This document shows positions 8,261 to 17,230 of a stretch of 64,000 bases of DNA, one piece after another; the stretch's first letter is position 1, and the number at the start of each line of letters is the position of its first letter. This DNA is from Achromobacter pulmonis (lineage in GTDB: Bacteria > Pseudomonadota > Gammaproteobacteria > Burkholderiales > Burkholderiaceae_B). The notes below the pieces were generated by a model. That model was not told where the DNA came from. It made no database searches and was given only the letters and a program-made list of their open reading frames with translations. The stretch is taken from contig NZ_CADIJV010000011.1 of the NCBI RefSeq assembly GCF_902859765.1, positions 1 through 64,000 on the forward strand, in the 5' to 3' direction. A program made the position numbers and the translations under genes.

Positions 8261-8428
8261 ATATCTAAATGTAACTGTACAGGCGATTATCGGCGCAAGT
8301 GATTTTAGGGGCAGCCCGCGATAAAGGGGCCGCCTTGCTACGCTGTGGGACAATAGTTTACGCAGTAACGTCTTTACCGCCCCGTTGTCATCCCCCCGTC
8401 ACCCCTCTTCTTGATTAAGAAGCAAGCC

Positions 8429-9631
8429 ATGGACAAGCCTCTCGAACCGACGTTCGCCTTTTCCGAACGCGCCCAGCAACTCACCAGCTCCGCCATCCGC
8501 GAGATCCTCAAGGTCACCGAACGGCCCGAGGTCATTTCGTTCGCAGGCGGCCTGCCGGCGCCCGGTGGCTTTCCGGTGGAAGTGGTTCGTGCGGCATTCG
8601 ACAAGGTACTGTCCACCAATGGCCGAGCGGCCCTGCAGTACGGCCCCACCGAAGGTTACGCGCCGCTGCGCCAGTGGGTCGCCGACGACCTGAACCGCGC
8701 CGGCGCCAACATCACCGCCGACCAGACCCTGATCGTGTCGGGCTCGCAGCAGGCCCTGGACCTGCTGGGCAAGGTGCTGATCGACAAGGACAGCAAGGTG
8801 CTGGTCGAAGACCCCAGCTACCTCGGCGCGCTGCAATCGTTCAGCCTGTACCAGCCCAAGTTCGTGCCGGTGCCCACCGACGACGGTGGCCTCATCCCCG
8901 AAGCCATCACCCCGGAACTGGCCGCCGGCGCCCGCTTCCTGTACGCGCTGCCCAACTTCCAGAACCCCACTGGCCGCACCCTCAGCCTGGAACGCCGCAT
9001 CGCGCTGGTCAAACGCGCCGCCGAGCTGGGCCTGACCATCATCGAGGACGATCCCTACGGTGAACTGCGCTACGCTGGCGAGCCGCAACCGGGCCTGATC
9101 GCACTGGCTGCTGAATACGGCGCCAACGTGGTGCGCCTGGGCACGTTCTCCAAGGTGCTGGCCCCCGGCCTGCGCCTGGGCTACATCGCCGCCGCGCGTC
9201 CGCTGATCGACAAGCTGGTACAGGCCAAGCAGGCCACCGACCTGCATACGCCCACGCTGACCCAGATGGCCGTGTACGAAATCGTCAAGGACGGCTTCCT
9301 TGAACAACACCTGCCCAACGTGCGCGAGATCTACCGCGCCCAGGGCAGTTGCATGCTGGAAGCCATCGCGCGCGAATTCCCGGCCACCGTCAGCTGGACC
9401 AAGCCCGAAGGCGGCATGTTCATCTGGTTGACGCTGCCCGAGCACATCGACAGCACCAAGCTGCTGGAAAAGGCCATCGCCCAGAACGTCGCCTTCGTGC
9501 CCGGCGCCCCCTTCTACTGCGGCGCCGGCCGCGCCAACACGCTGCGCCTGAGCTTTGCCACCGTGCCGGAAGACAAGATCCGCACCGGCATCGCCATCCT
9601 GGGCAAGCTGCTCAAGGAATACACGGCCTGA
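8429..9631 (+). CDS. PLP-dependent class I/II aminotransferase (2-aminoadipate/aromatic type)
   Basis: A 400-residue fold-type I transaminase with N179-P-T-G, D207/D208-P-Y210 and the PLP Schiff-base lysine K242 in TFSKVLAPGLRLG. The short N-terminus and PGLRLGY motif match the LysN/MocR-like aminotransferase subgroup that uses 2-oxoglutarate as acceptor with aromatic, branched or 2-aminoadipate donors; the exact substrate cannot be read from sequence. I chose ATG 8429, preceded by AGAAG; the frame also holds an upstream TTG at 8411, which is less likely. It is followed by a good terminator at 9663-9687, so it is probably monocistronic. Confidence 0.88.
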   Translation: MDKPLEPTFAFSERAQQLTSSAIREILKVTERPEVISFAGGLPAPGGFPVEVVRAAFDKVLSTNGRAALQYGPTEGYAPLRQWVADDLNRAGANITADQTLIVSGSQQALDLLGKVLIDKDSKVLVEDPSYLGALQSFSLYQPKFVPVPTDDGGLIPEAITPELAAGARFLYALPNFQNPTGRTLSLERRIALVKRAAELGLTIIEDDPYGELRYAGEPQPGLIALAAEYGANVVRLGTFSKVLAPGLRLGYIAAARPLIDKLVQAKQATDLHTPTLTQMAVYEIVKDGFLEQHLPNVREIYRAQGSCMLEAIAREFPATVSWTKPEGGMFIWLTLPEHIDSTKLLEKAIAQNVAFVPGAPFYCGAGRANTLRLSFATVPEDKIRTGIAILGKLLKEYTA

Positions 9632-9662
9632 AAACCGGGTCCTGACCACCCTTGACGGTTCC

Positions 9663-9692
9663 ACGGCCGGGCGCAGTGCCCGGCCGTTGTTT
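9663..9692 (+). terminator. Rho-independent terminator after aminotransferase gene
   Basis: Stem ACGGCCGGGC (9663-9672), loop GCAGT, stem GCCCGGCCGT (9678-9687), then TGTTTTAT. Perfect 10-bp stem with a T-rich tail 32 nt after the stop codon. Confidence 0.85.
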
Positions 9693-9725
9693 TATGCTGT
9701 CACCTTTCCTTCCATTTCTTTCGCC

Positions 9726-10658
9726 GTGACAGTGAGCGCTCCGCAATCCTCTCCCGTCGACCTCAGCGACATCGTTTTCACCGATTGGGTCGAACGTTGG
9801 CTGCCCAAATCCTGGCGGCCCTATGCCCGGCTGTGCCGGCTCGACCGCCCCATCGGCACGTGGCTGACGCTGCTGCCCTGTATCGCCGCGCTGGTCCAGG
9901 CCGCCGGCGGCCTGCCCGACCTGCAACGCCTGGTGGTGTTCTCGCTGGGCGCGCTGCTGATGCGCGGCATCGGCTGTACCGTCAACGACATGTGCGATCG
10001 CAACTTCGACAAGCATGTCGAACGCACCCGCTTCCGTCCGCTGACCAGCGGCCAGCTCAGCATGCGTAATGCGGTCTGGTTTTTGATCGGCCAATTATTG
10101 GTCTGCGGCTCGCTTTTGTTCTTCCTGAATGGCATGAGCCGCTGGCTCGCCGTGGCGGTTCTGCCATTCGTTTTCATCTATCCGCTGTGCAAGCGTGTCA
10201 CCTACTGGCCGCAGGTCGTGCTGGGCATCTGCTTCAACTGGGGCATGCTGATGGCGTGGTCGGATACGCAGAATCATGTGCCCCTTGCCGCCATCGCGAT
10301 GTGGTTCGGCGCGGTGCTCTGGCAGGTGGGTTACGACAGCATCTATGCCTACGTCGATGTGCGCGATGACCGCAGTCTGGGCCTGCATTCCACGGCTATG
10401 CGCTTCGGCGACCAGGGCAAGCTGTGGATCGGCGGCTTCTATCTGGCCACGGTGATCCTGTGGTCCTGGGGCGGCCATGCGATCGGCCTGTCGTGGGCTT
10501 ATCAGGTCGGCATGGCGGCGGTCGCGGTACACCTGGCTTGGCAATTGAAAGTCTTCGACATTCAGCGTCCGGACCGCAACTTCATGCTGTTCCGCGCCAA
10601 CCTATGGCTGGGCGCAATCCTGGTCGCGGCGGCGCTTGCGGGCACGCTGATCGGCTGA
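9726..10658 (+). CDS. ubiA: 4-hydroxybenzoate polyprenyltransferase
   Basis: A UbiA-family inner-membrane enzyme of about 310 residues that attaches the polyprenyl tail to 4-hydroxybenzoate, the first membrane step of ubiquinone synthesis. It has two Asp-rich Mg-diphosphate motifs: NDMCDRNFD with the following RTRFRPLTSG, and DVRDDRSLGLHSTAMRFG. It also has eight to nine hydrophobic helices. The start is one of two in-frame GTG codons (9726 or 9732); the N-terminal extension before the first Asp motif fits other betaproteobacterial UbiA proteins. It stands alone, between the aminotransferase terminator and a DUF1090 gene on the same strand. Confidence 0.93.
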   Translation: MTVSAPQSSPVDLSDIVFTDWVERWLPKSWRPYARLCRLDRPIGTWLTLLPCIAALVQAAGGLPDLQRLVVFSLGALLMRGIGCTVNDMCDRNFDKHVERTRFRPLTSGQLSMRNAVWFLIGQLLVCGSLLFFLNGMSRWLAVAVLPFVFIYPLCKRVTYWPQVVLGICFNWGMLMAWSDTQNHVPLAAIAMWFGAVLWQVGYDSIYAYVDVRDDRSLGLHSTAMRFGDQGKLWIGGFYLATVILWSWGGHAIGLSWAYQVGMAAVAVHLAWQLKVFDIQRPDRNFMLFRANLWLGAILVAAALAGTLIG

Positions 10659-10729
10659 TCCGGTGCATTGCGGGCATCTCACGCTTGGGAGATGATGGCC
10701 GCTCCGAGACGTGTTTTACGGAGACCCGC

Positions 10730-11140
10730 ATGTCCGCTTTGACCAAAACCCTGCTGGCCGCCACCGTGGCCAGCGCACTGTCCGGCATCCTGCCGGCTCA
10801 CGCCCAGACTGCCGCCGACTGCTCCGCGCAACGTGGTTGCGCCGCAAAGATCTGCCACCTCGAACGCGAGCTCGACTACGCTCGCGCCCACGGCAACTCG
10901 CATCGCGTGGCGGGTCTGCAAACAGCGCTGGCCGAGACCCGGGCCCATTGCACCGACGGCCGCCTGGAAGCCGAACGCGAGGCCCGTGTGCGCGACAAAC
11001 AGAACAAAGTGGCCGAACGCGAAGATGAACTCAAGGCCGCTCGGGCCAAGGGCAGGCAGGACAAGATCGACAAGGCCCGGCGCAAGCTGGACGAAGCCCG
11101 CGCCGAATACGACGCCGCACTGGCCGACCTGAATCGCTGA
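10730..11140 (+). CDS. DUF1090 (YqjC-like) periplasmic protein
   Basis: A 136-residue exported protein. The signal peptide runs to about residue 26 with an AHA-Q cleavage site. After it come the Cys-containing start typical of DUF1090 (ADCSAQRGCAAKICHLERE, C31, C38 and C42) and a long charged helix rich in Arg, Lys, Glu and Ala with heptad-like spacing (about 75-130), likely a coiled coil. E. coli YqjC is in this family and its function is not established. The ATG at 10730 follows GGAGACCCGC. An inverted repeat CATCTC/GAGATG at 10675-10694 precedes it without a T-tract. Alone on its strand, 72 nt after ubiA. Confidence 0.82.
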   Translation: MSALTKTLLAATVASALSGILPAHAQTAADCSAQRGCAAKICHLERELDYARAHGNSHRVAGLQTALAETRAHCTDGRLEAEREARVRDKQNKVAEREDELKAARAKGRQDKIDKARRKLDEARAEYDAALADLNR

Positions 11141-11505
11141 CCTTCCCGCCGTTCCCGCTCCAGGCCCGGACCTGGGGCGGCGCTTCTCCCGCCTGGCCCC
11201 TTCTTGCGGGCGCCTCCGCCCATTCCCCCCTTGCTGCACCGCCGCTCCCTGATCATCGGGCGGGCCGCGCTGCGCCCGCCGACCCCCAGCTATTGCGTCA
11301 TCAAATGGAAATATCGCCATCTATGGTGCCATTTGGTAAAGATTGAGGTGATTAGTGGTTATTTTGGAAAAATGTTTTCAGGGAATAAGGGTTTATCCCA
11401 GGGTAATTTGCGCCCAGAATGCAACGCATCGGGACACAGCAAGCGACCCCCCGGCAATCAGGCCAGAGGTTCGGATCCCAAGCTCAAGACAAATGGAGGT
11501 CTGCT
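11141..11505. other. 365-nt AT-rich intergenic region upstream of DUF4148 gene
   Basis: No gene is supportable. From about 11295 to 11420 the base composition drops well below the GC-rich surroundings. It holds an inverted repeat CAAATGG (11302-11308)/CCATTTG (11329-11335) with an inner CCAT-CT-ATGG (11317-11326), which may be an operator or hairpin, and several TATT/TTATT stretches suited to a promoter. The following gene has a clear GGAGG ribosome-binding site. Confidence 0.45.
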
Positions 11506-11901
11506 ATGAAAACCCTTGCTACCGCTTTGATGCTGTCCATGTCCGTTTTCGCCGCCGCCGGTGCCCAGGCCGCTGAAGCCAACCAAGGCCCCACGCGTGC
11601 CCAGGTCCAGGCCGAACTGCAACAAGCCAAGATTTCCGGCCAATACACCTTCGGCGAAGAAGGCTACCCCGCGGCGATCGCCTCGAAGTCGAGCCTGACT
11701 TCGCAACAAGTGCAGGAACAACTGGCCCAAGCCAAGAACGCCGGCGAAGTCACCTTCGGCAACCTGGACTACCCGCCCGTTGCCCGCGCCGCCGACGCCA
11801 CGTCGCTGAGCCGCAGCGAGGTCAAGGCCGAACTGGCCCAGGCCAAGGCGGATGGCCTGGTCACCTTCGGCAACATGGACTACCCCCCCATGGGCAGCTG
11901 A
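11506..11901 (+). CDS. DUF4148 secreted protein with three internal repeats
   Basis: A 131-residue exported protein with signal peptide MKTLATALMLSM... cleaved near AQA-AE (residue 23). The mature part is three copies of a roughly 35-residue unit: [TS]R/Q-x-QV-x-x-EL/QLAQAK-x-x-G-x-x-TFG-x-x-x-YPP, the DUF4148 pattern common in Burkholderiales and of unknown function. A strong ribosome-binding site (GGAGGTCTGCT) precedes ATG 11506 and a strong terminator follows, so it is a monocistronic, probably well-expressed gene. Two shorter paralogues occur at 19155-19460 and 19538-19843, each with two units and under different operators. Confidence 0.88.
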   Translation: MKTLATALMLSMSVFAAAGAQAAEANQGPTRAQVQAELQQAKISGQYTFGEEGYPAAIASKSSLTSQQVQEQLAQAKNAGEVTFGNLDYPPVARAADATSLSRSEVKAELAQAKADGLVTFGNMDYPPMGS

Positions 11902-11939
11902 TTGCCTGGCCTGGCAGCAGGCCCTGGCATTCGCCCCGC

Positions 11940-11976
11940 AAAGCCCTCCGGTTCATCCGGAGGGCTTTTGTTTTGA
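11940..11976 (+). terminator. Rho-independent terminator after DUF4148 gene
   Basis: AAGCCCTCCG, loop, CGGAGGGCTT, then TTGTTTTG about 40 nt after the stop. Near-perfect GC stem with a T-rich tail. Confidence 0.88.
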
Positions 11977-12008
11977 CGTTTCGACACTCAATTTAGTCAT
12001 ATCGACGT

Positions 12009-12040
12009 TAGATATAACCGTTACGACGGTTTGCTATCTA
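12009..12040. promoter_or_regulatory. Imperfect inverted repeat upstream of saccharopine-dehydrogenase-like gene
   Basis: TAGATA-t-AACCG (12009-12020), TTACGA, CGGTT-tgc-TATCTA (12027-12040) in a locally AT-rich stretch. The half-site TATCTA recalls the operators at 19.0-20.0 kb, but the full 20-bp match (12035-12054) is only about 14/20, so a link is unproven. Confidence 0.35.
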
Positions 12041-12104
12041 CAAATCGACAGTGCTCACGCATAGGATGAGGCCAACCCATCCCCCTCTATGCAGGAGCCG
12101 CAAC

Positions 12105-13223
12105 ATGTCCACCTCCACCAAGCCCGTCCTTCTCCTGGGTGCCGGAAAAATCGGTTTCGCCATCGCCCTGATGCTGGAACGCAGTGGCGACTATTCGGTC
12201 CTGGTTGCCGACCAGGATGCCGAGCGGCTGCGCGCCGTCGCCGAATTGGGTTGCGACACCCGTCAGGTCGCCGATGACGCGGCGTTGACGCGCTGCATCG
12301 AGGGCCGCTATGCGGTCGTCAACGCCCTGCCGTTCCATCGCGCCATCGCGGTCGCACAAGCGTGCGCCCGCGCCGGAGTGCACTATTTCGACCTGACCGA
12401 AGACGTCGCCAGCACGCATGCGATCCAGGCGCTGGCCGACGATGCGCGCACCGTGCTGATGCCGCAATGCGGCCTGGCGCCGGGCTTCATCGGCATCGTC
12501 GGCAATGCGCTGGCGCGGCGTTTCGATACGCTGCTGGACCTGCGCATGCGCGTGGGCGCGCTGCCGCGCTATCCGTCCAACAGCCTGCGCTACAACCTGA
12601 CCTGGAGCACGGAGGGGTTGATCAACGAATACTGCAACCCGTGCGAGGCGATCGTCGACGGACAACTGACCAGCGTGCCCGCGCTCGAGGGCTACGAGAC
12701 CTTCACGCTGGACGGCGTCGAGTACGAAGCCTTCAACACCTCGGGCGGCCTGGGTACGTTGCCCGCCACGCTGCTGGGCCGCGCGCGCAACGTCGACTAC
12801 AAGTCGGTGCGCTATCCTGGCCACTGCAACCTGATGAAGCTGCTGCTCAATGATCTGCGCCTGCGCGATCGCCGCGACCTGCTCAAGGACATTTTCGAGA
12901 CCGCCATCCCCACTACCGAACAGGACGTGATCGTCATCCAGGCGCAGGCCTCGGGCCACCGCCATGGCCGCCTGGAAGAAGAGTCATATCCTGTCCGCGT
13001 GTTCGGCGCGGATGTCGACGGCCACCGGCTCAGCGCCATCCAACTGTCGACCGCCGCCGGCATCTGCGCGGCGCTGGATCTGGTCGCGCAAGGGGTGCTG
13101 CCGCAACGGGGTTTCCTCGGCCAGGAACAAATCACGCTGGAGGCCCTGCTGAGCAACCGCTACGGGCGGGTCTATGCGGGCAAGCCGCTGGCCCTGGCCG
13201 GCGCGGTGACGGCGGATCGCTGA
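12105..13223 (+). CDS. Saccharopine dehydrogenase family NAD(P)-binding protein
   Basis: A 372-residue protein with an N-terminal Rossmann nucleotide-binding motif (LLGAGKIGFA, about residues 10-19). It shows the family segments VVNALPFH and DLTED and the GLAPGF motif, as in saccharopine dehydrogenase, lysine 6-dehydrogenase and homospermidine-type reductases. The substrate is unknown; lysine-catabolic or opine-like amino acid oxidoreduction are plausible. I used ATG 12105, preceded by CAGGAG and a suitable spacer; an earlier in-frame ATG at 12051 has no ribosome-binding site. It is convergent with the GntR regulator, 21 nt between stops, and has its own AT-rich upstream region. Confidence 0.82.
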   Translation: MSTSTKPVLLLGAGKIGFAIALMLERSGDYSVLVADQDAERLRAVAELGCDTRQVADDAALTRCIEGRYAVVNALPFHRAIAVAQACARAGVHYFDLTEDVASTHAIQALADDARTVLMPQCGLAPGFIGIVGNALARRFDTLLDLRMRVGALPRYPSNSLRYNLTWSTEGLINEYCNPCEAIVDGQLTSVPALEGYETFTLDGVEYEAFNTSGGLGTLPATLLGRARNVDYKSVRYPGHCNLMKLLLNDLRLRDRRDLLKDIFETAIPTTEQDVIVIQAQASGHRHGRLEEESYPVRVFGADVDGHRLSAIQLSTAAGICAALDLVAQGVLPQRGFLGQEQITLEALLSNRYGRVYAGKPLALAGAVTADR

Positions 13224-13244
13224 ACCCCGCGAGCGCGTGACGCG

Positions 13245-14003
13245 TTAGGTCCAGCCCTCCAGCCGCAATGTCGCCCGCACCAGGCGCTGCTCTTCCTGCT
13301 CGATTTCGGCCAGGTTCTGCCGCACGCTGTCGACATGGTCGGCCGCCGCGCGGCGCGCCTGCTCCGGCTGGCGGCCGATCACGGCATTGAACAGCCGCGC
13401 GTGCTGCTTGTCGATCTGGCGCTTCTCGGGCGCGCGGTGGTACAGGTTGTTGACACAGGCGAACACCGACCCGAGCATCAGGTCGTTGAGCGACTGCAAT
13501 GTGTGCACCAACACCGGGTTGTGCGAGGCCTCGCAGATGGCCAGGTGGAAGGCATGGTCCAGGTGCGCGTGCGTGGCGGTGTCGGCGGCCTGCGCATTCA
13601 CCATGTCGTCGTAGCGGCGGCGGATCATGATGAAATCGGCCTCGGTGCCGCGCAGGGCCGCCAGCCGCGCCGAGTCCGCTTCCAGCAGCGACCGCACTTC
13701 CAGCAGGTCGTACAGCGTGCGTGGCTGCGAATTGAACAGGTGCATCAGCGGCCCGGCGTCCACCTGCGAGATGCGCGCCACGAACGAGCCCTTGCCCTGC
13801 GCGGTGTGGATGATTTCGCGCGCCCGCAGCAGTTTCAGGCCCTCGCGCAGCGCGGTGCGCGACACACCCAGCTTCTCGGTCAAGCGCCGTTCGGATGGCA
13901 ACGCCTGACCGGCCTTCAGGACGCCGTCCAGGATCAGGCGCTCGATACGCTCTGCCACCTCGTCCGCCACCTGGCGGGGTTTCGCTTCAGTTTCCGCGTG
14001 CAT
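13245..14003 (-). CDS. GntR/FadR-family transcriptional regulator next to glcB
   Basis: A 252-residue regulator with an N-terminal winged helix (about 8-75; LPSERRLTEKLGVSRTALREGLKLL) and a helical FadR C-terminal (FCD) domain. The FCD domain has D/H residues in DHAFHLAICEASHN and H-residues near the C-terminus that would bind a metal and a carboxylate ligand. ATG 14003 is preceded by GGAGA. It is divergent from malate synthase G, and two copies of TGGTATGACCA lie between them. These fit FadR-subfamily (PdhR/GlcC/LldR) operators, so it probably controls glcB and itself in response to glycolate, glyoxylate, pyruvate or a similar acid. Which ligand cannot be told; GlcC is the natural guess. Confidence 0.87.
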   Translation of the reverse strand: MHAETEAKPRQVADEVAERIERLILDGVLKAGQALPSERRLTEKLGVSRTALREGLKLLRAREIIHTAQGKGSFVARISQVDAGPLMHLFNSQPRTLYDLLEVRSLLEADSARLAALRGTEADFIMIRRRYDDMVNAQAADTATHAHLDHAFHLAICEASHNPVLVHTLQSLNDLMLGSVFACVNNLYHRAPEKRQIDKQHARLFNAVIGRQPEQARRAAADHVDSVRQNLAEIEQEEQRLVRATLRLEGWT

Positions 14004-14019
14004 GCATTCTCCGGACCAG

Positions 14020-14030
14020 TGGTATGACCA
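14020..14030. promoter_or_regulatory. FadR-subfamily (PdhR-like) operator, copy 1
   Basis: TGGTATGACCA, an exact match to the core of the E. coli PdhR consensus TTGGTATGACCAA. It lies 17 nt upstream of the GntR regulator start, suited to autorepression. Confidence 0.75.
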
Positions 14031-14127
14031 AGCGTGCGCCATATGCCCACCGCCGCGGACCACTCTCTTAAGTTGCTGATATAAAACCATAAAAAAGCCT
14101 CTCCTGCTGGCCCAGGCGCAAACAAAC

Positions 14128-14138
14128 TGGTATGACCA
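14128..14138. promoter_or_regulatory. FadR-subfamily (PdhR-like) operator, copy 2
   Basis: TGGTATGACCA flanked as CTGGTATGACCAG (13-bp palindrome around a central base). It is 102 nt upstream of the glcB start and 108 nt from copy 1, so it would control the rightward glcB promoter or act jointly with copy 1. Confidence 0.75.
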
Positions 14139-14239
14139 GCAAGTTTTGATATGGACTTTGCGGCATACGCGAACGATGATGTGGGCATCGCTTCGACCGG
14201 CGTACGTGCCGCCCAGATCTACTACCGTCAGAGACCCGC

Positions 14240-16414
14240 ATGACTCAACGCATCCAGCACCACGGCCTGCAAGTGGCGGCCAATCTCAGCCAGTTCATCG
14301 AACAAGAGGCGCTGCCCGGCTCCGGGCTGGCCGCCGACGCGTTCTGGAAAGGGTTCGCGGCCCTGGTACATGACCTGGCGCCCAAGAACCGTGCGCTGCT
14401 CGCCGAGCGCGATCGCCTGCAGGCTGAACTCGACGCCTGGCACCGCGCCCATCCCGGCCCCATCGCCGATCCCGCCGCCTACCGCCAGTTCCTGGAAGGC
14501 ATCGGCTACCTGCTGCCCCAGCCGGCCAGCGTGCGCGCCACCACCGACAACGTCGACACCGAAATTTCGCAACAGGCCGGCCCGCAGTTGGTGGTGCCGG
14601 TGTCGAACTCCCGCTATGCCCTGAACGCCGCCAACGCGCGCTGGGGCAGCCTGTACGACGCGCTCTATGGCACCGACGCGATTCCCGCCACGCCTGGCGA
14701 CAGCGGCAGCGGCTACAACCCCGAGCGCGGCCGCGCCGTCATCGCCCGTGCCCGCGCCTTCCTGGACGGCGCCGCGCCGCTGGCCCAGGGCTCGCACGCC
14801 GACGCCCGCGCTTACTCGGTCGAAGACGGCCAGCTCAAGGTGACGCTGGCCGACGGCAGCACCACGCTCAAGACGCCGGCCCAGTTCATGGGCTACCAGG
14901 GCGATGCCGGAGCGCCCAGCGCCATCCTGCTCAAGAACAACGGCTTGCATTTCGAGATCCAGATCGACCGCGCCCACACCATCGGCGCCACCGACGCCGC
15001 CGGCGTCAAGGACGTGCTGGTCGAGGCCGCGCTGACCACCATCATGGATTGCGAGGACTCGGTCGCCGCGGTCGACGCCGAGGACAAGGTCCATATCTAC
15101 CGCAATTGGCTCGGCCTGATGAAGGGCGATCTCACCGAAGCGGTCACCAAGGGTGGCAAGACCTTCACCCGCAAGCTCAATCCCGACCGCCAGTACACCC
15201 GTCCGGACGGCTCGGCGCTGACCCTGCACGGCCGTTCGCTGATGTTCGTGCGCAATGTCGGCCACCTCATGACCAATCCGGCCGTGCTCGATCGCGACGG
15301 CCAGGAGATCCCGGAAGGCATCCTCGATGCCGTGGTCACCAGCCTGGCCGCGCTGCAGGACCGCGAACGCAAGCTCAACTCGCGCACCGGCTCGGTCTAT
15401 ATCGTCAAGCCCAAGATGCACGGCCCCGTCGAAGCCGCGTTCGCCAGCGAGCTGTTCGATCGCGTCGAAGACCTGCTGGGCCTGCCGCGCAACACCCTGA
15501 AAATGGGCATCATGGACGAAGAGCGCCGCACCAGCATCAACCTCAAGGCCTGCATCGCGGCCGCGGCGGCGCGCGTGGCGTTCATCAATACGGGCTTTCT
15601 CGACCGCACGGGCGACGAGATGCACTCCAGCATGGAGGCCGGCCCCATGCTGCGCAAGGGCGACATGAAGTCCACCGCCTGGATCACCGCCTACGAACGC
15701 AACAACGTGCTGGTCGGCCTGGACGCCGGGCTGCGCGGCCGCGCCCAGATCGGCAAGGGTATGTGGGCCATGCCCGACCTGATGGCCGCCATGCTGGAAC
15801 AGAAAATCGCGCACCCCAAGGCCGGCGCCAATACCGCCTGGGTGCCGTCGCCCACCGCCGCCACTCTGCATGCGCTGCACTACCATCAGGTGGATGTGCA
15901 GGCAGTCCAGCAGGAACTCGAACGCACCCAACTCGACAGCGTGCGCGACGAGCTGCTGGCCGGCCTGCTGACGGTGCCGGTGGGTGATCGCTCGAAGTGG
16001 TCCGCCGCCGACATCCAGCAGGAGCTGGACAACAACGTGCAGGGTATCCTGGGCTACGTGGTGCGCTGGATCGACCAGGGCGTAGGCTGCTCCAAGGTGC
16101 CGGACATCCATAACGTCGGCCTCATGGAAGACCGTGCCACGCTGCGTATCTCCAGCCAGCACATCGCCAACTGGCTGCGGCATGGCGTCACCAACCGCGA
16201 ACAGGTCATGGAGACTTTCCAGCGCATGGCCAAGGTGGTCGACGGCCAGAATGCCGGCGATCCCCACTACCTGCCGATGGCCGGCAACTTCGACCATTCT
16301 CTGGCGTTCAAGGCCGCTTGCGCGCTGGTATTCGAAGGGCTGACCCAGCCCAACGGCTACACCGAACCCCTGCTGCACAAGTTCCGCCTGGAATTCAAGG
16401 CCGCGCACGCCTGA
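14240..16414 (+). CDS. glcB: Malate synthase G
   Basis: At 724 residues it has the length of malate synthase G (about 720) rather than the shorter A form. It condenses glyoxylate and acetyl-CoA to malate, closing the glyoxylate and glycolate routes. Recognisable stretches are [13 protein letters not shown] (Mg-binding/active site region, about 265-280), [37 protein letters not shown] (about 421-438) and [15 protein letters not shown], and the C-terminal domain contains [16 protein letters not shown] 14240 follows GAGACCCGC. It is divergent from a GntR regulator with two shared-type operators, and a strong terminator follows at 16452. Confidence 0.97.
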   Translation: MTQRIQHHGLQVAANLSQFIEQEALPGSGLAADAFWKGFAALVHDLAPKNRALLAERDRLQAELDAWHRAHPGPIADPAAYRQFLEGIGYLLPQPASVRATTDNVDTEISQQAGPQLVVPVSNSRYALNAANARWGSLYDALYGTDAIPATPGDSGSGYNPERGRAVIARARAFLDGAAPLAQGSHADARAYSVEDGQLKVTLADGSTTLKTPAQFMGYQGDAGAPSAILLKNNGLHFEIQIDRAHTIGATDAAGVKDVLVEAALTTIMDCEDSVAAVDAEDKVHIYRNWLGLMKGDLTEAVTKGGKTFTRKLNPDRQYTRPDGSALTLHGRSLMFVRNVGHLMTNPAVLDRDGQEIPEGILDAVVTSLAALQDRERKLNSRTGSVYIVKPKMHGPVEAAFASELFDRVEDLLGLPRNTLKMGIMDEERRTSINLKACIAAAAARVAFINTGFLDRTGDEMHSSMEAGPMLRKGDMKSTAWITAYERNNVLVGLDAGLRGRAQIGKGMWAMPDLMAAMLEQKIAHPKAGANTAWVPSPTAATLHALHYHQVDVQAVQQELERTQLDSVRDELLAGLLTVPVGDRSKWSAADIQQELDNNVQGILGYVVRWIDQGVGCSKVPDIHNVGLMEDRATLRISSQHIANWLRHGVTNREQVMETFQRMAKVVDGQNAGDPHYLPMAGNFDHSLAFKAACALVFEGLTQPNGYTEPLLHKFRLEFKAAHA

Positions 16415-16451
16415 TTCCGCGGTAATAGCAGCCGGCGCGCAACGCCGCTGA

Positions 16452-16483
16452 CCGGGCAGCCCCAGGCTGCCCGGTTTTCTTTT
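16452..16483 (+). terminator. Rho-independent terminator after glcB
   Basis: Perfect 10-bp stem CCGGGCAGCC/GGCTGCCCGG with a CCA loop, followed by TTTTCTTTT. Textbook form, 38 nt after the stop. Confidence 0.93.
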
Positions 16484-16546
16484 GGCGGCAAGGCCACCGC
16501 GCGATGCCGCCAATGCGCGCATACCGAGCCGACCAGGCAACCATTT

Positions 16547-16562
16547 TTTCGCACGATCGTGC
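16547..16562. promoter_or_regulatory. TetR-type operator upstream of TetR gene 1
   Basis: TTTCGCACGATCGTGC, with a perfect 12-bp palindrome core at 16551-16562. It abuts TAAATT (16563-16568), a plausible -10, placing it over the promoter of the TetR gene. The same motif recurs at 17231-17246. Confidence 0.75.
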
Positions 16563-16574
16563 TAAATTACTCGC

Positions 16575-17192
16575 ATGACTGCCAAGACCGAAAAAAGCGA
16601 ACTGACTTTCGCGGCCATCGTGGATGCGGCCCTGGACATGGCCGCCGCCCAGGGGCTCGAAAGCCTGTCGCTCGGCCAGGTGGCCAAACGCCTGGACATC
16701 AGCAAAAGCGGGGTGTTCTCGCGAGTGGGATCGCGTGAAGCCTTGCAACAGGCGGTGCTGGACGAGTACGAACGCCGCTTCGTCGCCGCGATTTTCACGC
16801 CCGCCATGGCGCAGCCCCGCGGCCTGCCGCGGCTGAACGCCCTGGTGAGCCTCTGGATCGAGCGCGCCTGCAACGTCGAACGGCTGACCGGCTGCATCTA
16901 CATCGCCGGCGCCTTCGAATTCGACGATGTCGAGTCCCCCTTGCGTGAAGTCCTGGAGAACAATCTGCGGCGCTGGCGCGGCGTCATGGTGCGCACGGTG
17001 CGGCAAGCGCTGGAAGAAGGCCATCTGCGCCCGGACACCGACCCCGAACAACTGGTGTTCGAGATATACAGCCTCATGATCGGGCTGATGCACGATGCCC
17101 GCTTCCTACGCGATCCCAACGCCCACGAACGGGTGCGTGCCGCGTATGAGCGGTTGATTTCCACGTATCGCAGTTTCAAGTACATCGAGTAA
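16575..17192 (+). CDS. TetR/AcrR-family regulator 1
   Basis: A 205-residue regulator with an N-terminal TetR helix-turn-helix (about 12-58; LSLGQVAKRLDISKSGVFSRVGSREALQQAV) and a C-terminal ligand domain of the YfiR/TetR_C_6-like kind. ATG 16575 has no Shine-Dalgarno, and the likely -10 ends only 6 nt upstream, so the mRNA may be leaderless. Matching palindromic operators lie just before this gene and just after it, upstream of a 39-codon ORF, so it likely represses itself and that ORF. A possible wider target is the nicotinamidase-like gene downstream. Confidence 0.88.
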   Translation: MTAKTEKSELTFAAIVDAALDMAAAQGLESLSLGQVAKRLDISKSGVFSRVGSREALQQAVLDEYERRFVAAIFTPAMAQPRGLPRLNALVSLWIERACNVERLTGCIYIAGAFEFDDVESPLREVLENNLRRWRGVMVRTVRQALEEGHLRPDTDPEQLVFEIYSLMIGLMHDARFLRDPNAHERVRAAYERLISTYRSFKYIE

Positions 17193-17230
17193 TCACCCCG
17201 CCGGCGCGAGCCGGTATTGTTTTCGCTTAA

